Positions 33,151-41,766 of a stretch of DNA of 64,000 nt are shown here, in pieces. The notes beneath the pieces were generated by a model. The model made no database searches, was not told where the DNA came from, and saw only the letters and a program-made list of their open reading frames with translations. Origin of the DNA: Archangium gephyra (GTDB taxonomy: Bacteria > Myxococcota > Myxococcia > Myxococcales > Myxococcaceae); NCBI RefSeq assembly GCF_001027285.1, contig NZ_CP011509.1, forward strand, positions 9,448,501 through 9,512,500, given 5' to 3'. The translations under genes and the position numbers were made by a program. How positions within the stretch are numbered: position 1 is the first letter of the stretch; each line of letters opens with the position of its first letter.

Positions 33151-34062
33151 ATGCTCCCAACCCCCCCCTCCATCCTGGTACTGGTGCTTCTTCAAGCCCC
33201 CGTTGCGGCGGAATCGCCGCCCCCTGTCGCCGACTGCGAGGACGTGCAGCGCATCGAGTTATCGTTCGTGTCCACAGCGGCGATTGAGGTGTGCGTCAGT
33301 CCTGGACTCATGACGGGCTTGCGCTTCGACGCTCCGGTCACAGTGGACTTGCAGGACGACGTGCGTTTCGAGGAGGTGGTGCGGGCCCGTCAACTCCTCA
33401 CACTGGTGCCTCCTCCTGACATGATGCCAGGGGATCGAATACGCCTCACGGTGCGCTTCGAGGATGCAGTGCCGCAGCAGAGAGCCACTCTCGTGCTGGT
33501 GGGGCACCGGGGGCAGGCGACACACCAGGTCGAGGTATACCGCGACAAACGGACCCGGGAATCCTACCAGCAGGAGATAGAGCAGGAGCACGCGAGGAAC
33601 CAGCAGCTCCGTGAAGAAAACCAGCGACTCAGCGGGGAACTCGAGCACCTGCGAGCACGGCTCAACCAGTCCGTTGGGTTGCTGGGCCTCTACATCAACG
33701 GGGTACTCGGGCTCTCTGGCATCCAATCCACGCTGCTCAGCGAGGGGCCGCCGGTAGTGGGCGGCCTGTCGATGTCGAGAGGCACCAGTTACCGCGCCAA
33801 CGACAGCGTCGCGGTGGAGTTGTGGTTGTTGAACTCCAGTGCCGAGCCCTGGACTGCCGAGGGGGCGTCCCTGGTCACCGCCAAGGGCGAGAAGCTGGAG
33901 AGGATAAGGATCTATCAGCCCGAAGCCATACCGCCCAACGAGATGCGCAGGGTATTCATTGAGGTCCCAGCGACTCGCAAAGAACTACAAGGCCAGGTCA
34001 CGCTGAACCTGTGGGAAGCAGGTCCACGGACCCTCTCCATCCCCGAGTTGATGTTCCCGTAG
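33151..34062 (+). CDS. DUF2381-family exported protein
   Basis: 303 residues from an ATG with GGAGG eight bases upstream; the signal peptide is SILVLVLLQAPVAAES. The order SFVSTAAIEVCVSPGLMTGL, GDRIRLTVRFEDAVPQ, ATLVLVGHRGQATHQVEVYR, then a coiled coil (about 133-175, KRTRESYQQEIEQEHARN), then VVGGLSMSRG, matches the myxobacterial DUF2381 family (TIGR02268). It follows the kinase by 23 bp, a pairing seen repeatedly in this group. The periplasmic partner of the kinase's extracytoplasmic domain is a plausible role (inference). Confidence 0.88.
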   Translation: MLPTPPSILVLVLLQAPVAAESPPPVADCEDVQRIELSFVSTAAIEVCVSPGLMTGLRFDAPVTVDLQDDVRFEEVVRARQLLTLVPPPDMMPGDRIRLTVRFEDAVPQQRATLVLVGHRGQATHQVEVYRDKRTRESYQQEIEQEHARNQQLREENQRLSGELEHLRARLNQSVGLLGLYINGVLGLSGIQSTLLSEGPPVVGGLSMSRGTSYRANDSVAVELWLLNSSAEPWTAEGASLVTAKGEKLERIRIYQPEAIPPNEMRRVFIEVPATRKELQGQVTLNLWEAGPRTLSIPELMFP

Positions 34063-34085
34063 AGCGCAGTTCCCAAGCTTGAACA

Positions 34086-34105
34086 CGGCATGTCGAGCCA
34101 TGCCG
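34086..34105. terminator. Hairpin between convergent DUF2381 and DUF5953 genes
   Basis: Perfect 7-bp arms CGGCATG / CATGCCG with a six-base loop, 23 bp after one stop and 3 bp beyond the other. No T-tract is present. It is likely a bidirectional terminator. Confidence 0.55.
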
Positions 34106-34108
34106 GCC

Positions 34109-34870
34109 TCAAGGGGTCGAGCGCCCGCCGATCTCCGGGAAGCGCTCGTAGGCCCGCTTGAGTGCGTCGAGGTGGGCGGGATTGTCGAGGTCGAGCGGCG
34201 CATCGGTGAGCCGGACAACCCACCCCCCCGTCGCGGTACGCCGTGAGCGCGAGAGCAGGTCCGCGTCGCGGGCGGGGTCCGGGAACCCGATGGTCCGTGC
34301 GGTCGCGGCCGACCAATAGTTCAGCCACCCGAGGCGAGCCGGAATCTCAGATGAACGGATTTGCTCTGAGAGTTTAAGCGTCGGCAATCCCCGTGGTGGA
34401 ACATGCGGCTCATGCACGGAATGGCGTATCTGCTGCGCCATCTCCGCCGCCACGCCCTCCGGCGTCGCACGCCCCCAGAAGGCGCGAGCGCCCTCCCCTA
34501 CAGCCTCCAACACATCCACTGCCGCCGCCATGCCGGCTGCGTCGAGCGGCAGGTCCGCATGGACTTCAAACTGTGGCTGGCGGCCCGAGGAAACGCCCGC
34601 GGGTCTTGCCCACCCGTAAATCGTCACGGGGTAGCTCTCGTCACCGTTGCAGAGGAGCGGAATACCCGGCCCGTCAGCCCGCCCTCGAGAGACCCATGCA
34701 TCGCGTTGCGGCAATGGGACGGGCCGCCCCTCATCGGAAATCTTCCACTCCAGACGCAATCCAGGAAACGCACGCTCCATGCCATGAACAACAGCCAAAG
34801 GACGGCTGTCGTCACCCGCGAGAGCAGGTGCGTAAACGGTGAAGATGAGGGACCTGTGCAGGTTTTCCAT
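34109..34870 (-). CDS. DUF5953-family protein, possible partner/immunity of DUF6310
   Basis: 253 residues from the ATG one base after the DUF6310 stop (TGA A ATG). Cytosolic; LIFTVYAPALAGDDSRPLAV, PGLRLEWKISDEGRP, VTIYGWARPAG and GWLNYWSAATARTIGFPD are the conserved stretches. C-terminally RTATGGWVVRLTDAPLDLD is present. It matches DUF5953, a myxobacterial family that follows DUF6310 genes. Gene order (putative REase-fold protein, then this) is that of effector-immunity pairs, but no biochemistry is known to me. A longer start at 34909 overlaps the preceding gene. Confidence 0.8.
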   Translation of the reverse strand: MENLHRSLIFTVYAPALAGDDSRPLAVVHGMERAFPGLRLEWKISDEGRPVPLPQRDAWVSRGRADGPGIPLLCNGDESYPVTIYGWARPAGVSSGRQPQFEVHADLPLDAAGMAAAVDVLEAVGEGARAFWGRATPEGVAAEMAQQIRHSVHEPHVPPRGLPTLKLSEQIRSSEIPARLGWLNYWSAATARTIGFPDPARDADLLSRSRRTATGGWVVRLTDAPLDLDNPAHLDALKRAYERFPEIGGRSTP

Positions 34871-34871
34871 T

Positions 34872-35777
34872 TCAGCACCAATCCATGACGACGACATCGA
34901 GGGAGTCATCCCGGGCGATCAACGCGGCTTTGTGCGCGGCGCTGCGCACGCCAACCTTGAAGTCAAATCCGCAGGCCCTGGCGAGTTCTCGTTCGTACAA
35001 CAAACCGGGTAGTTGATTCTCGACCGCCTGCTTTCGAAGGAAGGGCGAGTATGTATCGAAGTTGTCGGTCTTGACTTCCCACAGCGTGCGCGTGGCCAGT
35101 TGCAGCGCGTCGAAGTTCTTCCCATTCACGAGCACATCCCAGCCAGGGAAGCTGTTGTTCGGAATCTTGTCGGCGCACTTGTTGTGTGGGTCATTACCAC
35201 CCAGGTGTGGCACCGGGATGGGCTTGCACTCCGGGCGGCGCTCTCGTTCCTGAGTCTCGATTGGCCCCAACGGAGGGAAGTCCGGCCCTTCTGGCTTCGG
35301 CCTGGGCCTTCGTTTCGCCAGGGATTCCCGCGGAACGGGCTTCGTTTCAGGCACGGGCCTGACCTCGGGATGGCCCATATCCAGCTCGTACGCATCCAAG
35401 GCTTCTTGGATGGCAACCGCCACCACCACCACGCCCGCGACGATCACCGCACCCGCGATGAGCTCCGGTGCCGCCAGGACGCAGAGGCCGAGTCCCACGG
35501 CGGCCGTACCCGCGGAGGCGACCGCGCATCTTCCCGTGGGGTCATTGAACCGGATGCGTTCATGGTCGAGGGCCTGAAAGCACCGCTCCACCAGCACGGG
35601 CCAGGGACGGGAAGCCTCTTCGACGACGCACCGCCCCCCGTCTTTCCAGGGCAGTGCCCCCGCTCTCTGGAGATTGTCGATCCTCGGACTCAGGACCACC
35701 GGCGCTCCAGGGCTCGGCTCTGTCGTCACGCAGGCCGAAATCAGGAGCAGAAGAGAGATGCAGGCGTGAAAACGCAT
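34872..35777 (-). CDS. DUF6310 lipoprotein with PD-(D/E)xK-like C-terminal domain
   Basis: 301 residues. A lipoprotein signal (LLLISAC, Cys16) is followed by a hydrophobic Gly/Ala/Val segment (about 86-125), a Pro/Arg-rich linker and a C-terminal domain (about 190-301). That domain has PHLGGNDPHNKCAD, FPGWDVLVNGKNFDAL and LWEVKTDNFDTYSP. D223, E234 and K236 fit the D-xn-ExK core of restriction-endonuclease-fold nucleases (Tox-REase-like). It could be a surface-attached toxin delivered to neighbours. Its stop nearly abuts the DUF5953 start. G+C looks lower than in the flanking housekeeping genes. Confidence 0.8.
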   Translation of the reverse strand: MRFHACISLLLLISACVTTEPSPGAPVVLSPRIDNLQRAGALPWKDGGRCVVEEASRPWPVLVERCFQALDHERIRFNDPTGRCAVASAGTAAVGLGLCVLAAPELIAGAVIVAGVVVVAVAIQEALDAYELDMGHPEVRPVPETKPVPRESLAKRRPRPKPEGPDFPPLGPIETQERERRPECKPIPVPHLGGNDPHNKCADKIPNNSFPGWDVLVNGKNFDALQLATRTLWEVKTDNFDTYSPFLRKQAVENQLPGLLYERELARACGFDFKVGVRSAAHKAALIARDDSLDVVVMDWC

Positions 35778-35794
35778 GGCCACGTCCTGACCAT

Positions 35795-36940
35795 TCACTT
35801 CCCCGAGAACTCCCGGACCATCTCCACCAGCCGGTCCAGCTCCGCGGGCTGGTTGTAGAAGTGGGGCGAGATACGGATACGCCCCCGGCGCAGCGAGAAG
35901 CTGACCTGGCGCTCGGAGAGAAACGAGGCCAGTGCCTTCACATCCCCACGCGGCGGCAGGAAGGTGAGGATTCCCGCGCGGTGGGCGGGAGAGGGCCCGG
36001 TCTCGCAGCCGATGGCGCGCAGCTCCCGGTCCAGGTGGGTGAGCAGCTCCCGGATGCGGGCCTCGACGTTCTCCAGGCCCACCTCCAGCAGCAACCCCAG
36101 CGCGGCGCCCAGGGCATAGGTGCCGGCGTAGTTCTGGCTCCCCTCCTCGAACTTCAAGGCGTCCGGACGCAGCTCGAAGTGGGCGCGGTTGAAATTCCAG
36201 GCATCCGTGGTGGAGCGCCAGCCGACAATCACCGGCCGCACGCGCGGCAGCACGTCCTTGTCCACGTAGAGGAAGCCGATGCCGGACACGCCGATCATCC
36301 ACTTGTGGCTGTCCGCACTGAGGAAGTGGATGCGGCTCTTCTTCACGTCCACGGGCAGGCAGCCCACGCTCTGGATGCCATCCACACAGAAGAGCACGCC
36401 CGAGCGCTCACAGAGCGCGCCAATCGCGTCCAGGTCCGTGCGGTAGCCCGAGGCGAACTGCACGGAGCTGAGGGCCACGAGCCGCGTGCGCGGGGTGATC
36501 GCCGCGGCCACGGCCTCGGGGGTGATGCCGCCCTCCACGGTCTCTATCTCCCGGACGGACACACCCCGGTCGCGCAGGTGCAGCCACGGATAGACGTTGG
36601 AGGGGTACTCGATGGACGAGGCCACCGCCACCTCGTCCCCGGGCCGCCAGTCGAGCCCCTCGGCGACGAGGCCCAGGCCATGGCCCGTGTTGCGCACGAA
36701 GGCGAGCTCCTCCGGCGCCGCGCCCACCATCCGCGCCGCCAACCGGCGGGTGTTCTCCGTCCGCGCCTCCCAGCCCCGCTCGTAGCGCACACCGTGCTGG
36801 AGCAGATCCTCCACCCACTCGCGCATGGCCGTGGCCACCCGCTGGCTCGTGGGCGCCACCCCCGCGTGGTTGAAGTACAGCTGCTCCTTCACGACGGGGA
36901 ACTCGGAGCGGTATGCGTCGAAGTCGGGAGACGAGGTCAT
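35795..36940 (-). CDS. Class V aminotransferase (PLP-dependent)
   Basis: 381 residues. LYFNHAGVAPTSQRV at the N-terminus, VRNTGHGLGLVAEGL, VALSSVQFASGYRTDL, D187 in CVDGIQSVG and the Schiff-base lysine K213 in SADSHKWM are typical of fold-type I class V enzymes. The Cys-containing loop needed for IscS/SufS desulfurases was not found, so an epimerase, kynureninase-like or isopenicillin-N-epimerase-like role is as likely as cysteine desulfuration. DUF6310 starts 17 bp downstream on the same strand. Confidence 0.9.
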   Translation of the reverse strand: MTSSPDFDAYRSEFPVVKEQLYFNHAGVAPTSQRVATAMREWVEDLLQHGVRYERGWEARTENTRRLAARMVGAAPEELAFVRNTGHGLGLVAEGLDWRPGDEVAVASSIEYPSNVYPWLHLRDRGVSVREIETVEGGITPEAVAAAITPRTRLVALSSVQFASGYRTDLDAIGALCERSGVLFCVDGIQSVGCLPVDVKKSRIHFLSADSHKWMIGVSGIGFLYVDKDVLPRVRPVIVGWRSTTDAWNFNRAHFELRPDALKFEEGSQNYAGTYALGAALGLLLEVGLENVEARIRELLTHLDRELRAIGCETGPSPAHRAGILTFLPPRGDVKALASFLSERQVSFSLRRGRIRISPHFYNQPAELDRLVEMVREFSGK

Positions 36941-37005
36941 GACGGGCGCATCATGCCAGGACGGCGCGCCCGTGCAGCCCCTGGCGCGCCGCCTTCGTCA
37001 CGGAC

Positions 37006-37650
37006 TCAGCGGCCCGGGCAGGCCAGCGCGAGCCCCTGCTGCATGGACATCCGCGGCGTCACGCTGTGCGCCAGCCCCGCCACGCCCTCCTGCTCGAAGG
37101 CCGCGTTGGCCTCGGCCACCGCCTCGCGCGAGTGCACCGTCATCGTCGCACCCGAGGCATCCAGCACCTCCACCCCACCGTCCACGCGCTCGCGCGCATG
37201 CACCAGCAGCACGCCCGCCTCGTCCCGCACCGCCATGCCGTCCTCGAGCGGCTCGAAGTAGCGCACCACGGGCTGCTCACCCGCGCGCTCCAGCTCCACC
37301 CGCATCACCCCCGCCTGCTCGTCACGCGACAGCTTCAGCGTGTCCGTGGGGCTCAGCTTCACCACCCGCGTCCCGTCCTCCTGCGTCCCCGCGTTCGCCA
37401 GCGGGTTGCTCCCCGTCCAGAACTCCAGCGTGTTGAAGACGAGCGCGTCCACCAGCGTCCCCACCCCGTACACCGGGATGATGGTGAAGCCGAGGAACAC
37501 CAGCCACCGGACGAACTTGTTGTCCGAGATGCGCTCGTTGAGACCGTAGATGTTGCGCGTCAGGGCGAACGAGCCGAAGCACCCGGACACGTGCAGCGAC
37601 AGCACAGAGGCGAACAGCGCTGCGACCAGGCGAGACGAACGCGACTTCAT
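37006..37650 (-). CDS. DUF3332-family lipoprotein
   Basis: 214 residues. A lipoprotein signal (LFASVLSLHVSGC) is followed by SFALTRNIYGLNERISDNKF and a membrane helix (RWLVFLGFTIIPVYGVGTLV). A beta-rich domain follows (VVKLSPTDTLKLSRDEQAGV, RVELERAGEQPVVRYFEPL), then ATMTVHSREAVAEA. It matches DUF3332, whose function is unknown. The start at 37650 is preceded by GGAGG (revcomp of cctcc at 37655-37659). Confidence 0.88.
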   Translation of the reverse strand: MKSRSSRLVAALFASVLSLHVSGCFGSFALTRNIYGLNERISDNKFVRWLVFLGFTIIPVYGVGTLVDALVFNTLEFWTGSNPLANAGTQEDGTRVVKLSPTDTLKLSRDEQAGVMRVELERAGEQPVVRYFEPLEDGMAVRDEAGVLLVHARERVDGGVEVLDASGATMTVHSREAVAEANAAFEQEGVAGLAHSVTPRMSMQQGLALACPGR

Positions 37651-37750
37651 GCATCCTCCTTGGAGCGGAGACCGGGAACTCCGGCCCGCGCTGAGGGCAG
37701 ACGCTAGCCTCACTCGCCGTGCGTGTCCGCTGTCGCGTGAAGGGAAATGG

Positions 37751-37788
37751 GCCACGGTCCTCCCATGGGTTGACTCGAGGACCGTGGC
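37751..37788 (-). terminator. Strong hairpin downstream of the S9 peptidase gene
   Basis: Perfect 12-bp arms (GCCACGGTCCTC at 37751-37762, GAGGACCGTGGC at 37777-37788) with a 14-base loop, 22 bp beyond the peptidase stop. There is no T-tract. It is the longest perfect stem noticed in the window. Confidence 0.6.
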
Positions 37789-37809
37789 ACCGTGGCTACG
37801 GCGGCGCCT

Positions 37810-39885
<2,076 letters not shown>

Positions 39886-40030
39886 GCGAGTCAACCGCTC
39901 ACACCCCGAGGACAACCCCGGGGCGCGAGGCGGTGGGACGGTGCCCGTTTCAACCCCGGGTGTCCACCGTTCATCCCCACCGGCGGCACCCCGAGCGCCC
40001 CCCTGCCCCCCGACCCATACCCTCCGTCAA

Positions 40031-40053
40031 CCCTCCCTCTCCCAGAGGGAGGG
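40031..40053 (-). terminator. Hairpin downstream of the SET gene
   Basis: Perfect 10-bp stem (CCCTCCCTCT / AGAGGGAGGG) with a CCC loop, about 15 bp beyond the stop of the minus-strand SET gene. It shares its core with the hairpin at 23071-23101, so it may belong to a dispersed intergenic palindrome family. Confidence 0.55.
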
Positions 40054-40067
40054 GGAGCCGGCACGAC

Positions 40068-40736
40068 TCAGCCGCGCGCCGAGCGGGTCCGGGCGCGGTT
40101 CTTCGTCCCCGAAGCGGAGCGGCCGGTCTTCGCCGTGGACTTCTGCTTGCGGCTCACTGGCGGCTTGCGGGCCGAGCCGGAGGACTTCTTCTTCGACGCC
40201 TTCACCGGGGCCTTCTTCCGGGGCGCCTTCTCCTCCTCCTGCTCCTGCGGGGCGAGGATGGTGCCGCGGCAGGTGGGAGCGCCACAGCGGCAGACGTAGA
40301 GCGCCTCCTCCTCGGGGCCCATGTCCTCGGTGCGGTCGTACGCGTAGTCGTAGCTGAGCTCCTCGCCCACGCCGATGTCGCGCAGGGCGTAGATGAAGAT
40401 GCGGTCCCCCTCGAGGAAGGCCTGGCAGTTGGGGGCGCACGAGTGGTTGATGAAGCGGGCGTCGTTGCCCTCGTGCGCCGCGTCGATGACCGTGTCCTCG
40501 TCCACGTTGAAGAGGAAGGTGTGGTGGCGCGACATGGCCGTGTCGTCGTAGCGCTCATCCGCCACGGCCTGGGAGATGCGCTCCCCGAGGTACTCGATGA
40601 TGCGCGCGCCCTTGCGGATGGCGCGCGTGGCGAAGGCGCCACGTCCCTGGATGGACGAGGGCCTCAGCTCGAAAGGCTGGGGCGTGAGGGTGGGCATCTT
40701 GCGGGAAGAGGGCTTCTTGTGGGTGGGAGCGGGCAT
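40068..40736 (-). CDS. SET-domain lysine methyltransferase with post-SET and basic tail
   Basis: 222 residues from the ATG at 40736. SET domain about 20-135: RPSSIQGRGAFATRAIRKG, IEYLGERIS, RFINHSCAPNC (NHSC at 97-100) and EELSYDY. The post-SET motif CRCGAPTCRG (C149, C151, C156) normally binds zinc with the SET Cys. Residues about 171-222 are a Lys/Arg/Ser/Ala/Pro tail like histone H1 or bacterial HU tails. AdoMet-dependent methylation of a Lys in a protein is the family reaction; the target is unknown. The basic tail suggests DNA association or self-methylation (inference). Confidence 0.92.
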   Translation of the reverse strand: MPAPTHKKPSSRKMPTLTPQPFELRPSSIQGRGAFATRAIRKGARIIEYLGERISQAVADERYDDTAMSRHHTFLFNVDEDTVIDAAHEGNDARFINHSCAPNCQAFLEGDRIFIYALRDIGVGEELSYDYAYDRTEDMGPEEEALYVCRCGAPTCRGTILAPQEQEEEKAPRKKAPVKASKKKSSGSARKPPVSRKQKSTAKTGRSASGTKNRARTRSARG

Positions 40737-40818
40737 CGGAAGAGGAAGTAGAGACGCGCCAGGAAAGGCGCGGTAGGGTGCCTCAGTCTGACCTTTGAAG
40801 AAAGAAAGGCGCTCGACG

Positions 40819-41190
40819 ATGCGGCTGTGGCTCATTCTCGGCGCGGCAAGCGCATTCCTGTCCGTGGCGGCGGGAGCGTTCGGCGCGCACGCGCTCCGTG
40901 CAAGGCTCACCCCGGACCTCCTGACCATCTTTGAAACCGGCGCGCGCTACCACATGTACCACTCGCTGGGGCTGATCGCGATCGGCCTGCTGATGCAGGT
41001 GCGTCCCAGTCCCCTGTTGAACGGAGCCGGGTGGGCCATGACGGTGGGCATCCTCCTCTTCTCCGGCAGCCTGTACGCGCTGGCGCTCTCCGGCGTGCGG
41101 GCCCTGGGCGCCATCACCCCGCTCGGCGGCCTGGGCTTCCTCGCGGGCTGGCTGCTGCTCGCCATCGCCGCCTGGCGGCAGACGGGCTGA
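40819..41190 (+). CDS. DUF423 membrane protein
   Basis: 123 residues and four predicted helices. The N-terminal LILGAASAFLSVAAGAFGAH and YHMYHSLGLIAIGLL, with SLYALALSGVRALGAITPLG, match DUF423 (YgdD-like), a small inner-membrane family of unknown function. AAAGG lies nine bases before the ATG. Seven bases separate it from the XRE-regulator gene. Confidence 0.92.
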   Translation: MRLWLILGAASAFLSVAAGAFGAHALRARLTPDLLTIFETGARYHMYHSLGLIAIGLLMQVRPSPLLNGAGWAMTVGILLFSGSLYALALSGVRALGAITPLGGLGFLAGWLLLAIAAWRQTG

Positions 41191-41197
41191 GCGGCAC

Positions 41198-41581
41198 GTG
41201 CACCCCAAGGACGAGAAGCTACAACCCAGGTTGGGCACGGAGCTGCGCATGGCCCGCATGCGCATGGAGCTCACCCAGGAGCAGGTGGCCAGGGCCGTGG
41301 GCTTCGTCCCCACCGTCTACGGCCGCATCGAGCGCGGGGACATGGTGCCCAGCACCCCCAAGCTCAAGGCCCTCTGCGTGCTGCTGGGCATCTCCGCCGA
41401 TGTGCTCCTGGGGGTGAACCCCTCGGAAGAGCCGCCCGCGCGAGAGCCCCCCTCTCCCCCTCCCGGAGATCCTCCCGAGCTGCGGCGCCTCGCCATGCTC
41501 GTGCGCGAGCTGCCCCCCGACCGGCTCCGGTTGTTCCGCGTGGCCCTGCGCTCCATCGCCCACCCGGACGAGGAGGAATGA
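41198..41581 (+). CDS. XRE-family helix-turn-helix regulator
   Basis: 127 residues from a GTG. Residues about 10-68 are a lambda-Cro/C1-type HTH (LGTELRMARMRMELTQEQVA, GFVPTVYGRIERGDMVPST, LKALCVLLGISADVLLG). A Pro-rich linker and a short helix (RLAMLVRELPPDRLRLFRVA) follow. The target is unknown; the gene is close to DUF423 and upstream of the signalling cluster. Confidence 0.9.
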   Translation: MHPKDEKLQPRLGTELRMARMRMELTQEQVARAVGFVPTVYGRIERGDMVPSTPKLKALCVLLGISADVLLGVNPSEEPPAREPPSPPPGDPPELRRLAMLVRELPPDRLRLFRVALRSIAHPDEEE

Positions 41582-41591
41582 GCACGCCCCC

Positions 41592-41611
41592 TTGACATTC
41601 GATGGGGTCAA
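41592..41611. promoter_or_regulatory. Short inverted repeat upstream of the hybrid-kinase operon
   Basis: TTGAC (41592-41596) and GTCAA (41607-41611) lie 20 bp end to end, 11 bp past the XRE stop and about 155 bp upstream of the next gene. The arms are short, so the call is weak. Confidence 0.25.
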
Positions 41612-41766
41612 ACTGTTGGAAACCGGTCATTCGTACGGGTTTTCCCCTTCCGGATGTCCTTCGGCTGACACTTTTTGGCCCGCCCGTCTGCCTGGGCGTC
41701 AGTCAGCCGACAGCGTGTCCAACGTTCGCCCTGGGTAGAAGAGAAGAGTGGGGGTAAACAAGCACG

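Noticed and set aside
35795-36940. Assignment as a cysteine desulfurase (IscS/SufS)
   Set aside because: The active-site Cys loop was not found; only the general class V fold is supported.
41592-41640. A sigma-54 or sigma-70 promoter upstream of the hybrid kinase
   Set aside because: TTGACA is present but no matching -10 or -12/-24 spacing was found.
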